NCBI GenBank assembly: GCA_000310025.1 | Contig: FN649737.1 | Span: 2,741,528-2,805,527, forward strand | From: Ectocarpus siliculosus | Lineage: Eukaryota; Sar; Phaeophyceae; Ectocarpales; Ectocarpaceae | Direction: 5' to 3' | Length of the DNA: 64,000 bases | Part shown: positions 32,901 through 44,900 of the stretch, in pieces | Layout: each line of letters starts with the position of its first letter | Position numbering within the stretch: position 1 is the stretch's first letter | Translations under genes and position numbers: made by a program | Notes under the pieces: generated by a model | What the model was told of the DNA's origin: nothing | Database searches by the model: none | Seen by the model: only the letters and a program-made list of their open reading frames with translations

Positions 32901-35900
32901 TCCGCGCCTTCGTGCTCAGGTCTCCCAACGCCTTCGGCCGGTCCTTCTGGGTGTTCCCCATCTTGGTCATGGTCGCTATCACCGTCGATGGTGAGGCTTG
33001 AGGTGGATCTACAAAAATAATAAATCTCTCCCCACAAACGTTCAAGTACACGGGGCGCACGATGTCAGAATGTTGAAAAGAGTTGGAAACCTCGCGTGGT
33101 ATCGCGTGGTATCTGCATCAGTATGAGTAGGAAACCTTGGGATAGATTTTCACCGGTCGCCCCGACGCTTCGATCTGTTCTTTGGGAGCAGTCCCGACTG
33201 TCATCGTGGCCACTGGGTATGGTCGCGGTCATCATTGGAAGGAGTGGCTTAGCCTCCCCCCCCCCCTCTTCTCCACAGCCGGCCGTTTACCTTTCCGCCG
33301 AGGGAGAACGTTTTGTTGCGCTCGCTTGCCAGGGACCTGTGTCCGACAGATGACTCTTCAGAAAAGCAAGAAACCATCGCAAGTCGGTCTCCGGTTGAAG
33401 CGCATAGTCAAGAAAGTTCTCCTAGTTTTTGCAAACGTACATACATACGGTCCATGCACAATGAATTTGTTCCGTTCACGTTGTGCACAACTTTTTTCAG
33501 AATACGAACTGAACAAACCAGATAATATTCGCGATCGCCTCGTCGAACCACGTTAATAGATAGATGCAGGGTTTTTTCATGTGTGCCATTTTCGGCCAAA
33601 AAATGATGGGGTTAGGGGAGTCGTTTGCCACATTTTTCAACTCCTACGGTTGGATGTCTCCAAGGAGTCGATGGAAAACGGCCTTCCTGATCCAGATTAC
33701 GGTCAGTTCTCGCGAATTTTTTAGAATCACCAGCAATCGGGAAAACCCACAGGGCAAATTCCGAGAGCTGTTCAAGGCCGTTGAGATATCCACAAACGGT
33801 ATGGAATAAAGAGAAATTCCAGTTTTCTCAGGAGAGCAAGTCAACGAAAGTTGCGCCTGAAGTTGAGAGGGTCTTTGGATTACTATATAACTACCCCGAC
33901 CCCGAGGAAAATGCACGTATTGATGGGAGAATGTTGGGCATATTGATTGTTGTGCATGGACCACCGTGCGGGCTACCTAAATGGTTGTCGGCAATCTCGC
34001 CTTGAGGGGAATTGATCGGTCTATCTGCACTAGTCTCTTTCGTTGTACAACCTACGACGTCACAGCGGCAACGCCCTACCTCCTGTCCGGGGTACCTGCT
34101 GATGCCCCTCCCGCCCCCCCCCCGCCGTAGCGCAACGATGTTTGCCATCGGGGTTGGGTTTTCGTCGCTTGGCAACGACATTATAAAACAGGCCGCCCCC
34201 CCTGGTGTTTGCCATCGGGGTTGGGGTTTCGTCGCTTGGCAGCAATGTTGTAAAAACAAGCCGATCACTTCGTGAGCTCGGCAACCAGGTTAACCCTTCT
34301 TTTTTGCCTTTGGTGTTTTTTTTTGCGGTAACCATAATGGTGGTCGAGTAGATCATGTTGTGCGGGGTCGAGAACCCTCACTCCACGCAAAGGGGATAAT
34401 CGCACGTTGTGTTGAATTGGTCAAGCACCCTCGAGGCGGTTACACAGCGCTTACAACTGTCTCTGGAAGTGAAAGCACCAGAAAATAAATTAAGTCATAC
34501 GCAGCTGTCATCCATAAGCAAGGAAGTAAGCACAAGATGCCGAACACCCTTAGCAGGATGCAGCGCACCCTTCATGCGACTCGCCGAATACCTCACGGCG
34601 CTTCGTGCTTGGTGATGTGAGAGCCTGGTCCGGTGAGAACCCGGCGTGCTCCGTCTCGGCTTTGTTGGAATGCGAGGTCAATGGTTAACGACTACGGCAT
34701 GCACGACTATGAGTACACCCCCCCCCCCCCCCCCCCCCCAACCGCAACTCCCCCTTTAAAAAAGGTTTTCCTTTTTTCACAAGGGGCCGAAAAAAATTGC
34801 CCCCCCCAAAAACCGCGGTTTGGGCCCCCCCCGAAGGGGGGTTAGGGTGGGGGGGGGGATNNNNNNNNNNNNNNNNNNNNNNNNNNNNNNNNNNNNNNNN
34901 NNNNNNNNNNNNNNNNNNNNNNNNNNNNNNNNNNNNNNNNNNNNNNNNNNNNNNNNNNNNCGATCCGCATCTCCTCCTTCGACAAGTGTTCGTCTTTGTC
35001 AACAAGGGCACGAAGAGTATGCACCTCGACAAGACCAGCGTTCTGGCCTCGCTCGGATGGGGGTTAGGGCTGGGGGGTGGCATCGCTCTCGTTCTGGTAC
35101 CTACAGCGATTCCGCTCCTGAGGAGGAAAGTGTCGAAGTTCTACCGAGATGGCACGAGAAGAATCTTGCCGGTACGTCCACGGAGAGTCGTTCTCGTTCG
35201 CGTTGTGGTCCTACTCTGTTTGCAAGTGCAAAGAAGGGTGGGGCTATTTTCGTGGGTTGTCGCTGTGCTTGGTATCTTCGCTGTAGTTTTTTCCGTGTCT
35301 TGCGCGGTACATTGGCGACCCCATCCCTTTTTCTCAAGCCTTCTATTGTTCCCTTGAGTTTGTTTCAACGACGAAGTTGACGACGAAGGATGGGCGCTTC
35401 ACTTCTGTGGGGTATGGGGGGCAAGCCTCTAGTGGTTACCCTTTGCTGGCAGCTCCCGTTGACCCTGTACATTGCGCATACGAGGTGTCACCATGCTCTT
35501 GAAGTCAAGTACTACACGTTCGTTCGTGGTTGTCGAGCCCTGGAGTAAGAATGCGACTCTTGGCACACTGTGCCGTCGCCTCTATTTATGCTTCCGTTTT
35601 CAGAAAAATATCGCTTTATTTTGTTTTCTTTCGAATTGCTTCATTATTTCTTCGGTTTCTAGGCTACGTGTTGGGGAGAGAGACGCACGAAACGCTCATC
35701 GTCTCTCCGGCCGCGTTAGCTGCAAAGGCCGGCGTCAACTCTTACAAATCCATCTCTCTCCCCACAAATACTAGCCGGGGGACTACGACTGCAAACGCAG
35801 GAGTCCCAAAACTGACCAAGTCCTCAAATGGTACACACCATTCTACAACACCTGACTAGATACCGAATATTCCCGAACTTATGCCCCCACCTTCGAAAGA

Positions 35901-38900
35901 AAAGGGATGGGAGGGCGGGATTTTCTAAACTGCCGCCGCTACTGCGTTAGGCGGCTGCTGCTGTCCTTCCGTTGCTTCACGCGCTCTGTAGCTGTCACAC
36001 GTTACCCGACTTTGCTACAGCCCCTGCGTGGACTCGATCACGGAATGACACCCCCAACTATAGACTAATAATTCCAAACACCGTGACCCTGGGTTTCCGG
36101 TAGAAAATGAAGCCAAATTCTAATTCGACTGTTACAAAATAAACACCAGTTTATTCTATCTGCTTCGACGAACAAACCTTTCCTTTTATTTTGTTTTCTT
36201 TCGAATTGCTTCATTATTTCTTCGGTTTCTAGGCTACGTGTTGGGGAGAGAGACGCACGAAACGCTCATCGTCTCTCCGGCCGCGTTAGCTGCAAAGGCC
36301 GGCGTCAACTCTTACAAATCCATCTCTCTCCCCACAAATACTAGCCGGGGGACTACGACTGCAAACGCAGGAGTCCCAAAACTGACCAAGTCCTCAAATG
36401 GTACACACCATTCTACAACACCCACATCGAGGTCAGTTTCTGGACGACTACCGAATAAGTCAACTATCCGTTCCCCCAGACGGTCCCCTCCCCCGGCTGT
36501 CTCGATACGATCCTACTGCCGTCTGTAAGTTTCCGTGACACTCGCCGCGAATCCTCTACATTGTTTCGCGCGTACGGCTTGTATGCATCCGACCTCCACT
36601 TCCCTTCTCTCTGAATCACTCGTTCTGCGATGTCTCCGCCCGATGCAAGAGCCGTCGCGCCTCCAATTCGCAACGAGTGCAACGCGTACTCCTGGGGGTT
36701 ACGCCCCGACCTCGCTACCACTTCTCTGAGTGCACGGAGGGCAGCAGTATACCTCACTACTCTCACTGCTCTTCCACTACGGTACGAAGCCAACGGTGCG
36801 GAGTCAGGGAACGTCGCATGACACGATAACAGCTCCACCACAAGAGCCACCGCGCCACCGCGTGCTCTCACACCTGACTGCGGTCCGGTGACTTCGTCTC
36901 GCGTACGAACCCGTATGTTTCCTTTCTGCTCTTGATCGGCCTTGTGCCCTCTAAACCTCATTTCGACACGGTCTGCTCTACGATAGTGACTAAAGACTAA
37001 TTGCGTCTCGCCAGCAAACAATGCTACGTCCGCCCTCGTAAGACAGTGTGCCTCATGCACCCTGCCCGCATCATTCGCGAACACCTCATCAGACCGTGTG
37101 ATAAAGAGATAGGACAAGCACAGACACAGCCACATCACTCTGCCCCCTTCCCCCCAGTTCTGGCTTGCGCTTTCCCCGTCCAGCAGCATACGCCAAGACA
37201 CAGGCAGGCGCACACGGCGTACCGTCCCCACAGCCACATGGTTCCTCGCAATCCCCCTTAGCGCACATTTCAACATCGGAGACGACAAGTCTAGCTCGAC
37301 AGAAGCTTCCAGCCTATGAAAATGTTGTACAGCCGTGAGTTTTCCGGATATTGTACTCGCTAGATTACCCTCAGACTCGAAACACCAGGCTACGAAGTCT
37401 ATCAACTCCCACACATGAAGGTCCCCGGCACGTTGCCCTAGGAACTTGGGCTTCTCCGTCAGCCTGCGAAACGTGCACCAAGAGTTGAAGCCTGACGTGT
37501 AAGTCCTTCTAGACGAAGACGCAACTGAGTGCTCGACGAGCTGCATGCCAAGACGTCGGTAACAAAGTCCCGTCCTGCCTGTCCCAGGTTCGAACCTGCT
37601 GATAGCCCTGGAGCCAACCTCGTGTAGACCGGCGTGCTGCCGTTCGATTTAGCCGCAGGTGCGCTGCCATCCGAGGTAGGCCCCCCCGCTACGCGGGAGA
37701 GCCCGCACCCCTATTTGTCTTTCCCGTGGGTGAAGAAGCCAGCGGCCTTGGGTCTCGCGCCGCCCTCGCCAGCGGCGCGCGCCTCTCCTCCGCGCCCTCC
37801 CCCGTTGCCGTGGCCAACGCCGCGCGCGCCGGTTGCCGGAGTTTCGGACGCTCCGCGCCTAGCGTGGGAAGGGTTCTGGGCGTGGATGTGTGGGCAGTTA
37901 CGATCATGGCAACCGGACGACGAGTTGAAGGCGAAGCAGTAACCACGAGCGTGTCGAGCGATGCCGCCACTTTCTCTGTCACCAGGACGCCTTTGCGAAG
38001 CAAGGATTGCCACTCCATCTGCGACAGTTTTGAAACTGCCGGGGGCCGCCCCAGGATGAGCCACGCTTTTACCCGGCGGAGGTCCCCCCACATCCGCGCT
38101 CTATCCTTTGCCGTAGCCTTAGCCGCCTCGGCGCTGGGTGTAGCGGGGGCCCGAGAGGCCGATGGTGGGGCGGTTGTGCCCACAAGTTGCACCCCCCCCC
38201 GGAAGGCCAGGTCCTGCTGCTTGGGTGGCGATCAGGTCGTCGATCGTTGCTTGAAGCTGCTGGCGATCACCGGCAGCCTCATCGCGCTTCCGCTGCAGCT
38301 CCTCCCTCAGGCCGTCCACCAGCCCGCGGAGAGAAGCGAGCTCAGTCTCATCAGCGGGGGGGTCGCCGCGGGTGCCTGTCCCTGGCGCTCGCGAGGAGGA
38401 TACCGCTCGACGCCTCGCGGGAGTACGTGATCCGCTGCGCGTCGAGGGGCGAGCCGTCGAGCTCGCCACCGATCGCGCGGTAGACCTCTCGTGCGTGGTG
38501 TCGAAGGTGTCGCCGCCCGACCTCGCCCTGCTTGCCCAGCCGCTGCCCTGCCGCTCCGCGTGGAGGCCCGTGTCGGCATCTGGTCGCGGTTGGAGTCGTA
38601 TAAGCAGCGGACCGGCGGCAGGCGGCGGGCGAGCGTCAGGGCGGCGTTGCGGGAACACTTCTTTTCCTCTTCATCGTGGGCGTAGTCGATCGCGCGCCTG
38701 GATCTGCAGTTAGAATGGTCTACAAATCCTATCTTCGGGCGAAACTATCTGACGTGGGTTTTCGTCGGGCCCAGAACGACGCGTTGTTATATCGCGAGCT
38801 CGCGTTAGTTCATTCTCGACGCCTGTGGATTGAATGGAGTGATTATTGCTGCTGACGCTACGGTCACCGGACGTCGACCAATCCCGAATATTTCTCTCTT

Positions 38901-41900
38901 TGGAACACTAGCGATGGTTTCTCTTTTTTTTTTTTTTATATATATATTTTCTTGGATTCGGTGAACCCCGGTTCGCCATCGGCACGGGTGCTTCCACTCA
39001 TTGGCGCGTCCCGTGCTGATACGTGTTTTTTTTTTTTTTTCGATGCGTTGGATACGGTGAACTCCACTTGCCAACAGCGCGGGTGCTTCCACTCATTGGC
39101 GCGTCCCTCGCTGAAACTGACAACATATATGCAGCACGGGTGCTTCCACTCATTGGCGCGACCCGCACTGATGATACTTGTACGCAGCGCGGGTGCTTCC
39201 ACTCATTGGCGCGTCCCTTGCTGAAACTGACAACACATATGAGCACGGGTGCTTCCACTCATTGGCGCGTCCCGTACTGATACGTGTATGACTTCGTTTT
39301 CGATGCGTGGAGATCGGTTAATTCTACTCGCCCAACAGCACGAGTGCGCCCACTCATTGGCGCGTCCCGTACTGATACGTGTACGGCGTTTTTGTTCTTT
39401 CTTTTTGAGATCGGTTAACTCTACTCGCCAACAGCACTCATTGGCGCGTCCCTTGCTGAAACTGACAACACATATGCAGCACGGGTGCTTCCACTCATTG
39501 GCGCGTCCCGTACTGATACGTGTACGACTTCGTTTTCGATGCGTTGAATTCGGTTAACTCTACTCGCCAACAGCACGGGTGCGTCCACTCATTGGCGCGT
39601 CCCGTGCTAATACGTGTACGGCGTTTTGTTCTTTCTTTTTGAGATCGGTTAACTCTACTCGCCAACAGCACGAGTGCTTCCACTCGTTGGCGCGTCCCGT
39701 GCTGAGGCTGACAACACATATACAGCACGGGTGCTTCCACTCATTGGCGCGTCCCGTACTGATGCATGATTTGTGGTATTTCCTACCGCTGCGTTGAATT
39801 CGGTTAACTCTACTCGCCAACAGCGCGGGTGCTTCCACTCATTGGTGCGTCCCGTGCTGATACGTGTACGGCGTTTTGTTCTTTCTTTTTGAGATCGGTT
39901 AACTCTACTCGCCAACAGCACGAGTGCTTCCACTCGTTGGCGCGTCCCGTGCTGAGGCTGACAACACATATGCAGCACGGGTGCTTCCACTCATTGGCGC
40001 GTCCCGTACTGATGCATGATTTGTGGTATTTCCTACCGCTGCGTTGAATTCGGTTAACTCTACTCGCCAACAGCGCGGGTGCTTCCACTCATTGGCGCGT
40101 CCCGTGCTGATACATGTACGGCGTTTTGTTCTTTCTTTTTGAGATCGGTTAACTCTACTCGCCAACAGCACGAGTGCTTCCACTCATTGGCGCGTCCCGT
40201 GCTGAGGCTGACATCACATATGCAGCACGGGTGCTTCCACTCATTGGCGCGTCCCGTACTGATGCATGATTTGTGGTATTTTTCTACCGCTGCGTTGAAT
40301 TCGGTTAACTCTACTCGCCAACAGCACGGGTGCTTCCACTCATTGGCGCGTCCCGTGCTGATACATGTACGGCGTTTTGTTCTTTCTTTTTGAGATCGGT
40401 TAACTCTACTCACCAACCGCACGAGTGCTTCCACTCATTGGCGCGTCCCGTGCTGAGGCTGACATCACATATGCAGCACGGGTGCTTCCACTCATTGGCG
40501 CGTCCCGTACTGATGCATGATTTGTGGTATTTTTCTACCGCTGCGTTGAATTCGGTTAACTCTACTCGCCAACAGCGCGGGTGCTTCCACTCATTGGCGC
40601 ATCCCGTGCTGATACATGTATGACTTCGTGTTTCGTTGCGTTGAGATCGGTTAACTTCCACTCGCCAACAGCACGGACGAGTGCTTCCACTATTGGCGCG
40701 TCCCGTGCTGGTGCGTGTCCTTGTTTTTTTTTATTTTCATTGAGATCACTTCCGCATAGACAATCCTACGGCAGGTTGACGAGTTTTTGGCATGCATCAA
40801 TTGCTGTCCGGGCGTTTTTGGTCGCTTAATCGTCGATGGACGTGACGTATTCTTATAGAAGGTTTGTGTCACGGCGGCAATAAATTTGACGTGATGCCCC
40901 TCGAGACCGTGATGCACTCACATGGACCGCTACCTGACGTTCCTCGCGAGTTCGAACCTCGCGTGTCACATCCACCTCCCCCCCCTATTTTTTTCTCATC
41001 TTCTTTTTCCTTATGCATACAGCACGTAGTTCGCTGTCTCGTTTTTTTTTTCTCGTCTTCATTGTTTTTCAGTCTTTTTCTTTGAGTCTTTCTCTCGCAT
41101 GCATGTGTTTTTGCTTTTATCCGTTCCCGTGAATGCTGTTGAATGCACTTTCCGATTACGTATGCGGCCGCTTTGTATGCCATGGGACTTGTCGATACCA
41201 TCAGTGGGGACTTGTCAATACCATCCGTGGAGACGATTGCTTACGTGAGTGGGCATATTATCGTCGATTCCTTCAGCTATATGCCCCTCTGTGCGCGGCA
41301 CAGACAAGATTGTACCGGCAAGTAGTCCCTAGTAAGCCGGGGGAAACAGAAAACAAGGCACCTGCCTCATGTGCATAATCGTGACAGCATCATGCCCTAC
41401 TGCCGCGGGTCGATTGGTTATGTCCGATGCCGCAGGGTTCCTCCACCCCCGTGCAGTACAATGGCTGCTATCAACCGCGACAAGTCAGCGTGCGACCATA
41501 CAACAGGCCCCGCTCTTTCTTTTTGCCGTTGAATTTTTTCTTCAGAGAGAGTACGTCTGGTTGGGACGAACCGCATTTTTTTTCTTCAGCGAGAGTACGT
41601 CTCGGTTGGGATGAACCGCATCCCATGTTTGGGAAGGGACCTATCTGAGCGGCGCGGCGAGCGAGACTGCGTTGGCTTGCCGCCGCTTATCTTACTGCAC
41701 CCTCCCCCCTCGTGCTAAATGCACGCAGCGGTGAGGTCACAAGAGTAGCGGGACGCGAATAGGAACACGGCCGACACGATGGATGTTGGACACGAGTACA
41801 CACCTTTATATGGAGAGTCGCGTGCTGGTCACTTCCCCAATGCTTGCGCCGTGTCCCGTCCCGCCCTTTTCTAAACTGCCGCCGCTACTGCGTTAGGCGG

Positions 41901-44900
41901 CTGCTGCTGTCCTTCCGTTGCTTCACGCGCTCTGTAGCTGTCACACGTTACCCGACTTTGCTACAGCCCCTGCGTGGACTCGATCACGGAATGACACCCC
42001 CAACTATAGACTAATAATTCCAAACACCGTGACCCTGGGTTTCCGGTAGAAAATGAAGCCAAATTCTAATTCGACTGTTACAAAATAAACACCAGTTTAT
42101 TCTATCTGCTTCGACGAACAAACCTTCCTATCACAGGGGCTTCAAGACGCCGATACGTGTCAAGGACACCAACACGTGTGCGGAACATGAATTTAATGCT
42201 TTGGTCCTAAACATGTAGCGCAAACCCCGTGCGATGACTCCGACCCGCGCGATTCTGAATAAATACAAAGCAGCGATGGGGATCCAGACCGAAAAGGGTC
42301 ACTGATCCGTGCCAAGACCCGCATATGCGGTGACCAGCCAATGCTCGCTGGGAACTATCCTTGTGGATGGAACCCACGACCCCGTGGTAGAGGGAACCGT
42401 TTCATTTTTCACGTCCTCCACACCACGAACGGGGCACCAAATCCGCTTCCCCGTCGTACGAATAGGGATAGTGATGACAACTCTAACTTCCTCCGCAACA
42501 CGCACCGATCAACGGCCCTTATGGCCTAGAGTGACACACATTTTCACTCACTCCCTAGCATGTATCACACGAATCAACTACTGCGTGTAGGTCCGGCAAA
42601 CCCGGTTTTCACTTCCTCAACAACACGCATGGATCAACCAAACCCCCATCTTCGAGTGAGAAACAACATTTTTCACTCCCTCTGCGGCACGTACCAATGG
42701 AGGCAGAGCGAAACATTTTTCCCTTCCTGTTCTCGGTAGGTCGACAACAGCGGTCCGTATGACCCCGAAGATGTCGAGGGTGGCGGCAACGGTAGCGGCA
42801 GTGGCTGCGGCAGCGACATCGGCAGCGGCAGCAGCAGTAGCAGTAGCAGTAGCAGGGGCAGCAAGAGTAGCAGCGACAGTGACAGCAGCAGCCATAATGG
42901 CAGGGACAGCAACAGCGGCAGCGACAGCGGCAGCCGCAGCGGCAGCGGCAGCCCCAGCGGTAGCGACAGCGGTAGTGGCAGCGGTAGTCGCTGGCGGTCC
43001 TTCATCACCGAAAACCTGGAGCACGACGTTCACGCCTACCTGGAGACTTTCGAAGAGGTAACCCAAGAGGTCCCCACGATTCACTCTGACAGCGAGGAGT
43101 TCGATCCTGTGGAAGGTGTGCATACGAATTTTTTCTGCTATCCTGTACATGAACCCGGCTGGTTCGGCAAACACATGGGCAATACACGTACATGCCGACA
43201 GGAGCAGATTTGACACCAAGGGTACATAACTAGGACGGGAAGCACACATATCAAGCACACGTACCTCTGAAGCGCCCAAACGGAAAGCAGCTCGCCGGAC
43301 GGTGACCACGAACGACTGGCATCGTGTGTTGTTGCAGTAGTAGCCAATGCTATGCGCATCGAATATTTCTACAGTTCCGCCGTATGGGACCCGTCTATCA
43401 AGATAGATAGATAATCATTCAGTGTCTCACGATCTCCGTTGCTATGGGGTCCGATACATTTGCGAGAAAAGATACTACTTTCTGTGACAACCTGTTCTGT
43501 GTTGGCCAATACTTCAATCCTTCTTCGGCTTGCCCACGTGCTCCGAGGTCCTCTCTCGCGCTCACAGGCACAACCACCTACGACACCGATGCACGCACGT
43601 GTGCTCTCCTCTCGTGTCCAAAACACGCGAAATCTATTATGCGTGTACCAGTCCAATGATGCGTTACAACTCCATCGGTTACAACAAACATTTGTTTATT
43701 CCGTCTCCGACAACAAACTTCGGTAGCTTTGACATTGATACCAGTTCAATTGCGAGAAACCACGCCCTTAAGTGAACACGAACGCATTTTTGCGGTTATC
43801 GACAGGCATCACGATCCGCTCTGTAGTTCCAAGGCGTGTTTCTCACGAGAAAATCACACGTCCGTGGCAAACTCGCACGAAACATAAATGATTGACCGCC
43901 GACCTGAAAAGGTGAACCGCCGTTTGGCAAGCTCGTGTCTGCAGTGGGAAATGGAGTGATGTCACATCCATCCGTACTTCGAGAATTTCAAGGATAATGA
44001 CGACATACACGCTGTTGCCATGTGTTTGACGTGGTTCGCCGAAGCTAGCTTCGTGTCAAGTTGTTTCAAAAGAGGTAACCGCTAGAAAGACCAAGTTAAC
44101 TTCATTTACCCCAAAGATTGTAACAGGCGCGTTTTTTTGCCAGCCCGACATTCTGGAAGCTACCCCCCTATCTGTACAGCGCACCCCATCAAACTCTCTC
44201 GTCTCCAGAGGAGGAATCGCAAGTGAGTGAAATATGGAAGTGTTGCCTGTCACCATGCGCTGCGCTGACGACCGAACCAACCGTCTGCGCTGTTCCATGC
44301 ACACCCCAACCGTTCGACGTCCAGAGGTGTTCAAGTACGTCCAGGTCATGACTGCAATATGCGATGCCTTCGCTCACGGAGCTAACAACGTGGCCAACGC
44401 CACGGGGCCCTTTGAAATCATCTTGGCGGTATATATCGATGGGGAAGTTCGGATGAAGGGAAGCCTCTGGAAGCTGGGATACCTGTGAGTGCTCGCGATC
44501 CGCGTCACGATAGGGGTAGCACCCGCGATCACATTCATTCAGAATATTCTGCGGCGCTGCTCTTCTTCACTTAACAACGGAACGACGCAGGTCGCTTTCC
44601 GCACCGTCATTCGCAGCCTGCCTGTAGATTTGTTTTCTTCCAAGTGCCATATTTGAGAGAGATAAGCGAATTCTGGGAACCTTGGCCGGTCGTGCAATGC
44701 ATGCCCCCTTGTCGTGCGAGCACTGTTGTGGTTGAGGCGTAACGACACCGCCATTATTTCCTTTTTTTTACTTCCACGATTGAAACGACCCTGACTAGAC
44801 ATGTCATAAGTGTTTCATAAGAATGTCATCGTTTTGGCGCGACACTTCTGTATCTATTCTCCTCGACGATATTGTGAATTTTATGAACATCGAGGAGAAA

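Larger units (their letters stand above)
35615..42126 (-). mobile_element. Tyrosine-recombinase retroelement with split direct repeats (Ngaro/PAT-like), RT not found
   Basis: Read on the minus strand the order is: A1 repeat (42126-41867), a repeat-rich leader with a hairpin array (40720-38950), a gag-like region (38658-37711), tyrosine recombinase (37546-36464), B1 (36422-36185), A2 (36180-35921), B2 (35852-35615). A1 and A2 are 260-bp near-identical direct repeats and B1 and B2 are 238-bp near-identical direct repeats. A1-genes-B1-A2-B2 is the split-direct-repeat layout of Ngaro and PAT-type YR retrotransposons. No target-site duplication is expected or seen. Only 165 bases separate the gag-like and recombinase frames, and no RT motif was found, so it appears non-autonomous. 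It is inserted in intron 5 of PiT B and is absent at the same place in copy C. Confidence 0.8.

Noticed and set aside
35664-36430. Two nearly identical exon-like frames (acceptor ttctag then a frame beginning [13 protein letters not shown]) that could be a duplicated PiT exon
   Set aside because: The phase does not fit exon 5, exon 5 joins exon 6 (42740) perfectly without it, and the two copies are explained as the B1 and B2 repeats of the YR element.
37588-37605. Pol III B-box-like palindrome caggttcgaacctg
   Set aside because: No A-box at a suitable distance and no tRNA fold on either strand.
38950-40720. CRISPR-like array
   Set aside because: The spacers are themselves repeated, unit lengths vary, the host is eukaryotic and no cas-like gene is present. 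It is a hairpin satellite.
40945-40961. tRNA T-arm-like palindrome gcgagttcgaacctcgc
   Set aside because: No D-arm, anticodon arm or properly spaced acceptor stem could be built around it.
42617-43309. Long Ala/Thr-rich minus-strand open frame
   Set aside because: It is the antisense of the AGC/GGC triplet tract in PiT B exon 6; the plus-strand frame is supported by flanking PiT exons and splice phases.
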